The notes under the pieces are model-generated. The model searched no databases. It saw only the letters and a list, made by a program, of their open reading frames with translations, and was not told the DNA's origin. A DNA stretch of 64,000 nt from Planctomycetota bacterium. GTDB lineage: Bacteria; Planctomycetota; Planctomycetia; Pirellulales; Lacipirellulaceae. The translations under genes were made by a program, and so were the position numbers. Shown one piece after another: positions 1 to 8,157 of this stretch (position 1 is the stretch's first letter; each line of letters starts with the position of its first letter). The stretch is from NCBI GenBank assembly GCA_029259915.1, contig JAJDED010000053.1, forward strand, positions 149,436 through 213,435. Reading direction: 5' to 3'.

Positions 1-1066
1 AGAGATAGTAGGCTCGTGGTGCAGTAAGATCTAAAAACGTGCGCAAGTCGGCGCCCAATATGCTTGGCTGTCGGGTCTCGGCATTCAGCAGTGTGGCAAT
101 CGAGGCGGGCGGTTCTTCGTAGCGGACGCACCGCAGATCGTCGGGATCGTACCCCGCCAGTTCTGCCGCACGCTCAATGGCGGCTTCGATAAAGTCGATC
201 CGGTCGACCAGACCATGTTCCTTAGCCTGTATCGCGGTAAAAATTTGCCCGGTGGCAACTTGCTCAAGCGTTTTCTCATCGTCCGCCAACTTGGGCCTGC
301 CGGCACGGACGATATTTTTGAACCGCGAAAAACTCAAATCGACCAATTCCTGGAGCAATTTGCGCTCTTCGGCCCGTTCTTTGGCATCAAGCTGCCGGGT
401 GGGGCTGCCCATCAGTTTGTACTTGTGACTGGCGACCGAATCGTCTTTCACGTCGTAGCTGGCCAAGAGCCCGGAAAAATCGTAATGGGGAATCACCACG
501 CCAATCGAGCCGGTCCAGGTTGTCGGCTCGGCAAAGATGGCATCCTCCTGATTGTCGACAGCCATGGCAATGTAGTAGCCGCCACTGGCACAAATGCTGC
601 CCATGCTCACCACCAGGGGCAATTCACGATCGTCGCATAACTCGCGAAGATGGTGGTACAGATAATCGCTACCGGTGACTGTTCCGCCGGGAGAGTCGAT
701 GCGCAGCACGACTGCTACCACGTCGTCGTCTTTCCGCACGTAATCGATCTGTTTTTTGACGAAACTGTTGCCCTCAAGGATCGTGCCGGCCACTTTGATC
801 ACGGCGATTTTCTTCAGGGCCTCTTCGCTTAGCGAGTGGTATTTCTCCTGCGGACCGCCAGGGGGGCTGAAATAGCCCTGATAACGTGATGCGAGTCCCA
901 CCAGACTCATCACAGACACTATCAGCAGCACGAGCAACAACTTGCCATAGCGGCCCAAAGCGGTCGCTTGTTGCTGAACAATAATTTGTGGGGCAGGCGG
1001 GGGAGGCGAGCTCGCGGAGGGCGCGGGGCGTTCTGAGGGATTTTGGGAGGGGGGGACGCTCGACAT
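1..1066 (-). CDS. sppA: Signal peptide peptidase SppA (3' end outside window)
   Basis: Absent from the ORF track because its stop lies beyond base 1; I translated it from the ATG at 1066. About 355 residues are visible. SppA cleaves remnant signal peptides in the membrane with a Ser-Lys dyad. The order seen is a Pro-rich cytoplasmic N-terminus (residues 1-28), one membrane segment around 40-57 (LLLVLLIVSVMSLVGLA), then the ClpP/crotonase-like domain. The nucleophile sits in ASGGYYIA (Ser about 161) and the general-base lysine is probably in HKYKLMGSP (Lys about 215); the 54-residue spacing fits the short Bacillus-type SppA. The short form, not the tandem E. coli form, is inferred from the single membrane segment and dyad placement. 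It is divergently arranged with the next gene. Confidence 0.93.
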   Translation of the reverse strand, partial: MSSVPPSQNPSERPAPSASSPPPPAPQIIVQQQATALGRYGKLLLVLLIVSVMSLVGLASRYQGYFSPPGGPQEKYHSLSEEALKKIAVIKVAGTILEGNSFVKKQIDYVRKDDDVVAVVLRIDSPGGTVTGSDYLYHHLRELCDDRELPLVVSMGSICASGGYYIAMAVDNQEDAIFAEPTTWTGSIGVVIPHYDFSGLLASYDVKDDSVASHKYKLMGSPTRQLDAKERAEERKLLQELVDLSFSRFKNIVRAGRPKLADDEKTLEQVATGQIFTAIQAKEHGLVDRIDFIEAAIERAAELAGYDPDDLRCVRYEEPPASIATLLNAETRQPSILGADLRTFLDLTAPRAYYL

Positions 1067-1369
1067 CGCAATGGGCTCCGGGGAGGGGATTTATGTTGTG
1101 AAAGAATCTTGGTACTCGCTTGCTAGCGGTCCCAAGGCAATTCTTTCTAGGAATTTACAGGGGGGAACGTTCTCACCCCCGCCATTCTACCGGGCAAGGC
1201 TTTCAGGACAACGACAACGACCAGCAGAAGCGTTTCGCGCATGGTGTTGCCACTTGGCCGCTATGGTAGCTAAAGTACGCGTATTCCCATCCCAGTGGCC
1301 GTCGCCGGCTATTGGTTAATTTATGCAAATCCCCCCATCCATCGGCCTGGCCGATGAAGGAGAGACAAG
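1067..1369. other. Divergent intergenic region
   Basis: About 300 bases between two divergent genes. The ORF at 1071-1319 has no recognisable domain and starts inside the SppA promoter region, so I treat the stretch as non-coding. It should hold promoters for both neighbours. An AAGGAGAG ribosome site lies at its right end before the TTG start at 1370. Nothing else is evident. Confidence 0.5.
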
Positions 1370-2122
1370 TTGATCGTCTGCGTATCGATAGAGAGTTTCC
1401 CTGGTCAACCTCGAGAGGAGGTGCTGCCCACGATCGTAGATTTGGAATTCACCTCGGTCGAATTACCGCTACACGAACAAGGCACTAGTTGGGTCAAGCC
1501 GTCGGTCGTGCTTTCCCAACCCGATCTTGCGTTGGATGCGTGTCGCAGTACGCAACGGCTGAGCATAGGGGCCTTCAGTATCGAGCAACAGTCCGAGGGT
1601 GACCGCTACTACGAAGAGTTTACAGCCTGTGCGAAAATGGCCAAATCGCTGAAAGTCGTGCCGCTGATTGTGCCGGCTGCCGAATTGGGTACCCCTTTCA
1701 ATGCCGAAATCGAACGCTTACGCGAACTGGTGCGAATCGCCTCGATGGAAGGATGCTTGGTAGCACTGAAAACGCAAATCGGCTGTATGACCGAAGACCC
1801 CGACACCGCCACCGTGTTGTGCGACAACGTCAAAGGATTGGGACTCTCGCTCGACCCTAGCCACTACATCACCGGCCCGCGGCAAGGGCGCGATTTCTCC
1901 AAGGTGATGCCTTACGTATCGCATGTGCAGTTGCGCGATTCGACTAAGAACGAAATGCACGTACGCGTCGGCAAAGGCGAAGTCGACTACGGTCGCTTGG
2001 TTTCTCAGTTGGCCCACGAAAAATACGACCGAGCACTCACCGTTCACATGCCACCGATCGAAGGGCTCGAACACCGCGCGGAACTGCGAAAGTTGCGTCT
2101 GCTGCTCGAAAGCCTGTTGTAA
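1370..2122 (+). CDS. Sugar phosphate isomerase/epimerase-like TIM-barrel protein
   Basis: A 250-residue protein, the usual length for the xylose isomerase-like/AP endonuclease 2 TIM-barrel family. Visible strand and active-site signatures include LVALKTQIG, LGLSLDPSHY and VSHVQLRDS, matching the Asp/His metal-ligand strands of sugar isomerases. The substrate cannot be read from sequence. The start is TTG at 1370, preceded by a good AAGGAGAG ribosome site 6 bases upstream; no in-frame ATG fits better. It stands alone, 240 bases before the ECF sigma gene. No signal peptide is seen, so it should be cytoplasmic. Confidence 0.75.
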   Translation: MIVCVSIESFPGQPREEVLPTIVDLEFTSVELPLHEQGTSWVKPSVVLSQPDLALDACRSTQRLSIGAFSIEQQSEGDRYYEEFTACAKMAKSLKVVPLIVPAAELGTPFNAEIERLRELVRIASMEGCLVALKTQIGCMTEDPDTATVLCDNVKGLGLSLDPSHYITGPRQGRDFSKVMPYVSHVQLRDSTKNEMHVRVGKGEVDYGRLVSQLAHEKYDRALTVHMPPIEGLEHRAELRKLRLLLESLL

Positions 2123-2362
2123 TGATTCCGCCGAAGTTTTCCATGGAATTCGAGCCGCGTGGAATGGAGAAGCTGGTATTGGGAAATCTTTAGCCCCTAC
2201 GAATTTTCTCCGAAACTTTCTGGTCTTTGCGAGGTTTATTATTCGAGGGGCCGCTGCGCGCATTCCATTGATGACGTCGCCGCTATCACTGGTAAGCCGA
2301 GCAGCCCAGGCATAGACTAAAGGGGTTCTGGCCTCCATCGACGGCCCCCGCGGAGAAGACGG

Positions 2363-3004
2363 TTGACCATTAGCGAATCCACCGCCCAACGGTTTACGGC
2401 GCAAGACCCCGACGTGCGGCTGATGCTCCAGGTGTGCGACGACAACGCGGGTGCGTTTGAAGAATTGATGCAGCGCTACCAGCACCGCGTGGTTTCGTTG
2501 ATGACCCATCTGGTGGGACGCCGCGACATGGCAGAAGACTTGGCACAAGATATTTTCTTGCGCGTGTATCGGGCACGCAAGCGGTATGTGCCGGGCTCGA
2601 AGTTTTCCACGTGGCTTTATACGATTGCAAACAATGTAGCTTCCAATGCACTGCGCGGGTTAGCGCGGCGTAAAGAAGTGAACTTGAACAATGGCAAGAG
2701 TGGAGAACTCCGAGGAAATCCGCTCGATGCGGTCGCCCTCGCTGCCAGCGGCTTGATGCCCACCCGGCAACTTGATAGATCGGAACTTCGGGAAGTCGTC
2801 AAACTTGCGGTCGCCACGCTCAACGACCGGCAACGGATGGCCGTGCTGCTCAACAAATTCGAACACCTGAGTTACGACGAAATCGCGGAAGTCATGCAAC
2901 TTGGCCCCACCGCAGTGAAATCGCTACTTTCGCGCGCCCGGACAAACTTGCGCGAGATACTCGAACCCTATCTGGACCAAGGAGAAAAACCCCGTGAATA
3001 TTGA
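2363..3004 (+). CDS. ECF-type RNA polymerase sigma factor
   Basis: A 213-residue group 4 sigma factor. Region 2 spans about residues 28-100 (FEELMQRYQHRV, DMAEDLAQDIFLRVYRAR, FSTWLYTIANNVASN) and region 4 about 150-205 (LNDRQRMAVLLNKFEHLSYDEIAEVM then TAVKSLLSRARTNLRE). It directs RNA polymerase to a dedicated promoter set. The start is a TTG at 2363; the next methionine (LMLQ) would be inside the domain edge. The gene downstream begins with an anti-sigma-like domain and a membrane anchor, so the pair probably forms a sigma/anti-sigma module, although a repeat element separates them by 180 bases. Confidence 0.92.
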   Translation: MTISESTAQRFTAQDPDVRLMLQVCDDNAGAFEELMQRYQHRVVSLMTHLVGRRDMAEDLAQDIFLRVYRARKRYVPGSKFSTWLYTIANNVASNALRGLARRKEVNLNNGKSGELRGNPLDAVALAASGLMPTRQLDRSELREVVKLAVATLNDRQRMAVLLNKFEHLSYDEIAEVMQLGPTAVKSLLSRARTNLREILEPYLDQGEKPREY

Positions 3005-3140
3005 ACCGCAAAGACACGAAGGCACAAAGGAAAGAAGAATGTCGTAAGCGAAAAGGATTGCTCGATCTCTAATAGCACAGTTCCTTTTAATCATTCCTAT
3101 TTTTAAATTATCTTCGTGCCTCTGTGTCTTTGTGGTTAAT
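3004..3140. repeat. Intergenic inverted repeat, 9-bp-unit family (copy 1, CACAAAGA/CACGAAGG type)
   Basis: The left arm AACCGCAAAGACACGAAGGC begins at the stop codon of the sigma gene. The right arm (3111-3140) ends CTTTGTGGTTAATC and is its imperfect reverse complement. The AT-rich centre is about 70 bases. Arms are made of degenerate 9-bp units (CGCAAAGAC, ACGAAGGCA, CAAAGGAAA). It could fold as a long hairpin between the sigma and anti-sigma genes. Confidence 0.85.
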
Positions 3141-3184
3141 CCGTTTTACTTAGTTGAGTAAACATAGTTCGAAATGTTAAAACC

Positions 3185-4705
3185 ATGAAACCAACCAATT
3201 CCACCGACGACTTCTCCCACCGCTGGGAAGAGATAGTTGCTTATCTCGACGGCGAACTGTCGCCCGCGGAGAGTGCGCAGGTGGAACAGCAACTCGCTGC
3301 CGACGAGCAATATCGGCGACAGTTGCAGGGGTTGCAGCGCACCTGGCAGGCTTTGGACGAATTGCCCGCCGTGAGCGTCGACGATAACTTTGCCAAAACC
3401 ACAATGGAAATGGTAGTCGACGTTGCCCGTAGTGACATCGACGCACAAACACTCGCTTTGCCAATCCAACGTCGCAAAAAACGTTTGTCGACTTTTCTAC
3501 TGACAACCGCATCTCTATTGCTCGGGGTATTGGTGTACCGATTGGCTTGGGAGAATCCCAACGACGCACTCCTCGCCAATTTGCCGGTCGTGCAATATAT
3601 CGACGTCTATTCCCAGTTTCGTGATGTCGAATTCCTACGGCTCCTCAGCCACGTGTTAGCATCAAAGAATTGGCCAAACGATTTGGAATCTGAGGAACTG
3701 CAGCAGCGAGTGAAACAATTCCAGCTTGTTGCTACTCCCGAGAGCCGTCACCAATGGCTAAACGATCTACCACCCGACGATCGGATTGCCTTGAAGGCCA
3801 AAGCCAATCGGTTTCGAGCGCTCTCTGAGAAACAACAGGCGAACCTCCGGGAATTGCAGGAAACGGTTGCAATCTCACCCGACGCTGTTGAGCTACAGAA
3901 GACGATGCTTCAATACCAGCATTGGCTGAATGGGTTGCCACCAAGCGAGCAATTCGAGCTGCGCGAACTCTCGGTTAATGATCGTGTACACAGAATTTCT
4001 CGAATGATTGATCAGCAGACCCTTATGGATTCGCTAGAACTCTCACCAGAAGAGCTTGACACATTCCTCCGAACCGTTCGGCCTCGGCTCAACGGGTTGA
4101 AGGAGGAGATGATCCAAAATATGTCGCCCGGGGAGCGACGGGCCTTCGAAAACGCCCCCCCAGAGAGAAAGGGTTGGCATCTAATCAGAAAGTTTGGCAC
4201 GAGTTCGCCGACTCACCGCGAGCAACTCCATCGCATCATTCGCGATGCTTTGCCTGATTCGAAGCGAGAGCAGTTCGAAAAGCTGTCTCCTGGCGAACAG
4301 CGCGAACGGTTTTTTGGATGGATGCAACAGGCGATGTGGTCGGAAGCCTCGAATCGCAGGCCAGGACAGCGGCGTAGGAGAATTGAACCAACCGAGGAAC
4401 AACTCGAAGAGTTTTTTGTTGAAGAAGTGGATGCGGCAACCAAGGAACGCCTGTTGGCTTTGCCGCGCGACGAAATGCAACAACAGCTATTGCGAATGAT
4501 CCGAAGGAATCTGCCCGTATGGGATTGGCAACCCCACGGAAGCCAGCATACGCGACCCTTTTCCGATCGACCGCCACTTAGTGCAGAGTTCGATCGGCGC
4601 GGAAGAGGACCAGGGCCCCGACGACATGATCGTCGCAACGGCTCTCGTTCCGACCATCCCCCGGAACGCCCGCGTTTTCCCCCACCGCACCCAGACGATC
4701 GTTGA
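3185..4705 (+). CDS. Membrane anti-sigma-like protein with long extracytoplasmic repeat region
   Basis: A 506-residue protein. Residues about 13-60 (WEEIVAYLDGELSPAES, then helical VEQQLAADEQYRRQL) match the N-terminal anti-sigma fold seen in planctomycete ECF partners; the HxxxCxxC zinc motif is absent. A single membrane helix lies near 101-118 (FLLTTASLLLGVLVYRL). The remaining 380 residues would be outside the cytoplasm. They contain repeated short helical motifs (LPPSEQFELREL, LSPEELDTFL, LSPGEQRERFF, MSPGERRAF) reminiscent of DUF3106-type regions and end in an Arg/Gly/Pro-rich basic tail. The likely role is to hold the upstream sigma factor; the function of the outer domain is unknown. 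Confidence 0.7.
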   Translation: MKPTNSTDDFSHRWEEIVAYLDGELSPAESAQVEQQLAADEQYRRQLQGLQRTWQALDELPAVSVDDNFAKTTMEMVVDVARSDIDAQTLALPIQRRKKRLSTFLLTTASLLLGVLVYRLAWENPNDALLANLPVVQYIDVYSQFRDVEFLRLLSHVLASKNWPNDLESEELQQRVKQFQLVATPESRHQWLNDLPPDDRIALKAKANRFRALSEKQQANLRELQETVAISPDAVELQKTMLQYQHWLNGLPPSEQFELRELSVNDRVHRISRMIDQQTLMDSLELSPEELDTFLRTVRPRLNGLKEEMIQNMSPGERRAFENAPPERKGWHLIRKFGTSSPTHREQLHRIIRDALPDSKREQFEKLSPGEQRERFFGWMQQAMWSEASNRRPGQRRRRIEPTEEQLEEFFVEEVDAATKERLLALPRDEMQQQLLRMIRRNLPVWDWQPHGSQHTRPFSDRPPLSAEFDRRGRGPGPRRHDRRNGSRSDHPPERPRFPPPHPDDR

Positions 4706-4714
4706 CTACCAGCG

Positions 4715-6199
4715 TCAAACGGCCGGGTCTCTGCCATCCACCCAGGGGCCTTCCAGACTTTGGTAAGGGGGATCTTGCAACAAGCTTCCAGTATCCCCGG
4801 CATTCCAACCCGCGATGTGATTGGGTTTGCTGCGGGACTTTGACTTATCTTCCCATTGTTTGGCCCAACTGGCATCGGCATCGCCTACGGTTTGCGTTTC
4901 AGCGTCGAAATGGAAAACTTTGCCTTCGCGATAACTACGCGAGCCAAGATTGACCGTGACGATTGCCGCAGCACCTAAGTTGGGTGAACAATTCACCTTG
5001 TCGGGAGTGCCTGCCAGACAGCAGTCCACGAAATTCTTCTGATGCGCGTAGGTCGAGTCGTGGACCTTTCCAACCTCAAAATGTTTATCCTTGATCGAGC
5101 TGTCCAGAGTGACCTGGGGTCGCTCGGCTTTGAAATCAAAACCAGAAAATTCTTCGCCCGTTCCAAAATCGATCGACCCATTGTGTCCACGGATCAGTTG
5201 ACGGATGGGAGTTACCTGGCTACACATCGTCGCGGTAATGAGGCCCTGCACACCTTCGTCATAGTCGGCTACAACGGTGGCCACGTCGGGCACTTGGCGG
5301 CCATCGTATTCCATAAAAATTCCGCCTGCGCCTACCACGCGACGAGGGAATCGCAAACCGGTCGCTTTAAGCATCGACGTGGTACGGTGGACAAACAAGT
5401 CAGTATACATCCCCGAACCGAAAGGCCAGAACCGACGCCACTGGGCATAGATGGCCCGATCGAAAGGCACATCGGGTGCCAAGCCCTCGTCGACGCCGAG
5501 CCATTGCTTCCAATCGATGGTCTTGGGGGACATATCTCGCGTCAACTTATAGTAGCGCCATTGCCCCATCACCGAATTGCGGAAATATTCCGTCTGGTAC
5601 ATTAAAACTTTTCCCAGCTTGCCAGATCGCAACAACTCGTTTGCCTTACCCCAGACCGGAAGTGCTGTTGACTGCACACCTACCTGCATCACTTTGCCGG
5701 AAGTCTTCCAAGCTCGGACCACATCAAACGCTTCGTCAATCGTATGCGTCATCGGCTTTTCGCAATAAACGTGCTTGCCGGCCTGGAGTGCATCAATAGT
5801 TTGCTTGGCATGCCAATGGTCGGGCGTCCCGATGCACACCGCATCAATGCTTTCGTCGGCCAGCAGTTCGCGATAGTTGGCGTACATGGTAGGCGCACTG
5901 CCCGTTTCTGTACGAATATGATCGGCCGCCTTATCTGCATTGTGCGTGTAAACATCGTTGACGGCCACAAGGTCGATCGGAGCACCCGCCTTACGCAGTT
6001 TTGCTAAGGGCTTCACATGCCCATCAAAACCGCGACCGCCCGGGCCAATGAAACCGATGCGCAAGCGTTCGTTTGCCCCCGCCGCACGTACACCAGCAGG
6101 CGCGGCCAACACACTCGCAGCCGCCCCAAGCGCTGCAGCACCTGAAGCGCTCTTATGGATAAACTCTCGCCTGGTTACGTCGTGTTGTTGCTTTTTCAT
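4715..6199 (-). CDS. Gfo/Idh/MocA-family oxidoreductase, Tat-exported
   Basis: A 494-residue NAD(P)-dependent oxidoreductase family member. It opens with a twin-arginine signal (TRREFIHKSASG then a hydrophobic Ala-rich stretch to about residue 40), followed by a Rossmann fold with GFIGPGGRGFDGH and the family's CEKPMTHT motif, then the C-terminal alpha/beta domain. The enzyme probably oxidises a sugar or inositol derivative in the periplasm. I prefer the ATG at 6199 to the ORF-track start at 6223, because the Tat region then sits at the usual distance. It is convergent with the anti-sigma gene, with only 9 bases between stops. The substrate cannot be inferred. Confidence 0.88.
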   Translation of the reverse strand: MKKQQHDVTRREFIHKSASGAAALGAAASVLAAPAGVRAAGANERLRIGFIGPGGRGFDGHVKPLAKLRKAGAPIDLVAVNDVYTHNADKAADHIRTETGSAPTMYANYRELLADESIDAVCIGTPDHWHAKQTIDALQAGKHVYCEKPMTHTIDEAFDVVRAWKTSGKVMQVGVQSTALPVWGKANELLRSGKLGKVLMYQTEYFRNSVMGQWRYYKLTRDMSPKTIDWKQWLGVDEGLAPDVPFDRAIYAQWRRFWPFGSGMYTDLFVHRTTSMLKATGLRFPRRVVGAGGIFMEYDGRQVPDVATVVADYDEGVQGLITATMCSQVTPIRQLIRGHNGSIDFGTGEEFSGFDFKAERPQVTLDSSIKDKHFEVGKVHDSTYAHQKNFVDCCLAGTPDKVNCSPNLGAAAIVTVNLGSRSYREGKVFHFDAETQTVGDADASWAKQWEDKSKSRSKPNHIAGWNAGDTGSLLQDPPYQSLEGPWVDGRDPAV

Positions 6200-6331
6200 C
6201 TTTCTACACCCTTGCCTCAACATTGTGGTTCATTGCGACAACCTGAGCAGTCGATGCGCGGTGGAAAACGCGCATCAAACTACTAGACTACCGGTGGATT
6301 GTGGAGTTGCGATTGTACCCGCTTAAGGCGT

Positions 6332-6363
6332 TAAGCCGCAAGCGGCCAGCCGCTAGCGGCTTA
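6332..6363. repeat. Perfect-stem palindrome (TAAGCCGC / GCGGCTTA)
   Basis: TAAGCCGC-A-AGCGGC-CA-GCCGCT-A-GCGGCTTA forms a 14-bp hairpin with one A-A mismatch, located between two minus-strand genes. It has no T-run, so it is not a classic intrinsic terminator. It may mark the 3' end of the 6409-6903 transcript or be a REP-like palindrome. Confidence 0.7.
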
Positions 6364-6408
6364 GCCGGCAAATCTACAGACAAACTTGATTTGCGGGTCG
6401 AGATCGAC

Positions 6409-6903
6409 CTAGAAACTTGAGTAACTAAATTGGTAGAAACCAACCGACTGCACGGGGTTGCCCTCAAGTGTTTCGTTCACGACCTTGGCAATGTCTTCTC
6501 GCAATGAAGTGAGTAGAGGATCCTCTAACTCTTGCTCGCTAAGACTTCGAGCCTCCAAGATCAGTTGATGATGAATCTCTGGACCATAATCTTCGAGAGC
6601 TTTTTTCACGGCTTTCAGGTCGCGATTGGCGACATGCCCAAAGACGTGGAAATTAAGCTGGGCCGGATCACTAAGCTCCGCAAACTGTGGCAATGTCACT
6701 CGGTACTCGCCAAGATCAACTTCTTCCAGTCGTGCCCGAATGGCAATTGCCCGTCGAGATGCGATTATTACATCGGCATCAAAACAACCAACCTGGATCG
6801 TACTCACAAGCAACAATAGCCAGCAGCCAAGCCGGCTTGGAATCCGATTCTTCTCTGGTGAGTTGGCACTCGCAAAGTTCGAATTGTTGCTGGAACAAAT
6901 CAT
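6409..6903 (-). CDS. Putative lipoprotein with FliL-like domain
   Basis: A 164-residue protein. A hydrophobic stretch at about residues 25-39 ends in the lipobox IQVGC, predicting a lipid-anchored protein; the N-terminal 24 residues before it are unusually long. The rest has an alternating pattern (LGEYRVTLPQF, NFHVFGHVA, IHHQLILEARSLSEQEL, LREDIAKVVNETL, VGFYQFSY) that resembles the C-terminal domain of FliL, a flagellar basal-body protein. The two genes on the other strand to the right share the pattern, so the three are probably diverged paralogues. The FliL relationship is pattern-based and uncertain. No flagellar gene is nearby. Confidence 0.55.
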   Translation of the reverse strand: MICSSNNSNFASANSPEKNRIPSRLGCWLLLLVSTIQVGCFDADVIIASRRAIAIRARLEEVDLGEYRVTLPQFAELSDPAQLNFHVFGHVANRDLKAVKKALEDYGPEIHHQLILEARSLSEQELEDPLLTSLREDIAKVVNETLEGNPVQSVGFYQFSYSSF

Positions 6904-7100
6904 GGTCGTTTGATTTGATGGGCCACTAAATATCTTGTAGACCGTCGAAAGCGTTACAAGTGGTACAATCAGTCATTCAGGGTAAAAGGCGCAGAGTCCC
7001 CAGGCAAATATAGGTCGCAATTGGCTGCTAGGATTGGCGTATGTTTTCCTAGCGGGAGGTGTGCATCGGAGCCACCACCGATCACAGGGAGTTTGTCGAT

Positions 7101-7607
7101 ATGCCAATGAAATGCCGCTCTTCAACCAGAAGCATACGTCGTGGTATTCTGACCGTCATGTCGGCTACAGCTCTGTTTGTCGCACTCCCCGGCTGCTCGG
7201 GGCCCGACATGCCGATGCTGGACGATTATTTAGAGGAACTCGAGTTCAATACACCGCTGGAGTCGCTCAAAGAAGTGCCTCTTGGAACATTTCGTATCTC
7301 GAGCGTGCCTCGCCACGAGGATCCATCGAAACACAAATCCAAGCCCGCCTGGATGCAGATCAATTTCAAGCTGTACGTTATTGCTACGCCAGAAAATGAG
7401 TCCGCGATTCTAGCGGCTTACGAGCGTCACCGAGGCATGTTTGATGATACGGTGATAAAAATCTTCCGTAACGCTTCGCTCGACGAACTGAGCGATCCGC
7501 GTTGGGCAACCATTAAGTCGCGGCTCTCGGATTCTACTCGACCCATTTTGGGTAGCGAACGCGTCAGACAAATTGTGGTCGACGATTACACTTGGGAGCC
7601 TATCTAA
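7101..7607 (+). CDS. Putative lipoprotein, FliL-like paralogue 2
   Basis: I start it at the ATG at 7101, which has an AGGGAG ribosome site 9 bases upstream; the ORF track begins at 7059. The 168-residue product has a signal segment ending in the lipobox VALPGC (about residue 30). The mature part shows the same layout as its neighbours: LGTFRISSVP, then a beta segment (WMQINFKLYVIA), helix ERHRGMFDDTVIKIFRNAS, LSDPRWATIKSRL and a final short strand (VDDYTWEPI). Its stop overlaps the next start (TAATG), implying translational coupling. The function is unknown. Confidence 0.6.
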   Translation: MPMKCRSSTRSIRRGILTVMSATALFVALPGCSGPDMPMLDDYLEELEFNTPLESLKEVPLGTFRISSVPRHEDPSKHKSKPAWMQINFKLYVIATPENESAILAAYERHRGMFDDTVIKIFRNASLDELSDPRWATIKSRLSDSTRPILGSERVRQIVVDDYTWEPI

Positions 7608-8134
7608 TGGACCGCGACCTCAGAAAAAATTCTGTGCCATGGAAAGTACAAATCCGACTCCACCAAATGTCGCTGTGGACTAGGAATTCCCGGTTCTGGA
7701 CACGAACACTGTTCGCAATGCTGACTGCCTTAGGGGCACTTGGGACTCGTGGGGCTTTGGCACAGAATGTCGCAGATGTCGATTCACAAGCAGAATCAGC
7801 CGCGGAAGAAGATGCTCCTCTCACCCTCGACCTGGGGCGATTCTCCATCAAAGAGTTGCGTCCCACCCGGAACGAGACACTAGAAACTACCTTTGCAATC
7901 CATCTAAAGATATCTCCCGCAGGCAGTAAGGACCTCGTCGAACAACTCGAGCTCTGGAAACATCGACTGCGAAGTCAGGTCATCGTTGCGGCGCGTACTG
8001 CCGAGACCACTGAATTCCGAGAACCCGATCTCCACCGACTTCGTCGTCGAATGCTCTTGCGAGTTAATCGCATGCTGAAAAATTCGATCATCTCCGAAAT
8101 CCTTCTCTCGGAGTTCACGTTCTCGGTCAAATAA
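7607..8134 (+). CDS. Secreted protein, FliL-like paralogue 3
   Basis: A 175-residue protein starting at the ATG that overlaps the previous stop. After a basic N-terminus, a signal segment lies near residues 32-52 (FAMLTALGALGTRGALA) with a probable cleavage site after ALA, and no lipobox Cys. The mature domain has the neighbours' pattern: LGRFSIKELRP, TTFAIHLKI, WKHRLRSQVIVAARTAET, LRRRMLLRVNRML and a C-terminal strand (LSEFTFSVK), again resembling FliL. Together with the gene above it forms a two-gene operon, and it converges on the giant heme protein 23 bases away. Confidence 0.6.
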   Translation: MDRDLRKNSVPWKVQIRLHQMSLWTRNSRFWTRTLFAMLTALGALGTRGALAQNVADVDSQAESAAEEDAPLTLDLGRFSIKELRPTRNETLETTFAIHLKISPAGSKDLVEQLELWKHRLRSQVIVAARTAETTEFREPDLHRLRRRMLLRVNRMLKNSIISEILLSEFTFSVK

Positions 8135-8157
8135 CGACGTGTCGCACGGACCGGGGG

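Noticed and set aside
1718-2548. 276-residue minus-strand ORF
   Set aside because: It overlaps both the TIM-barrel gene and the ECF sigma gene, which have clear domains; its composition is typical of a shadow frame.
4213-4881. 222-residue minus-strand ORF
   Set aside because: Ser/Cys/Arg-rich shadow of the anti-sigma protein's basic tail; it spans the convergent stop region without domain support.
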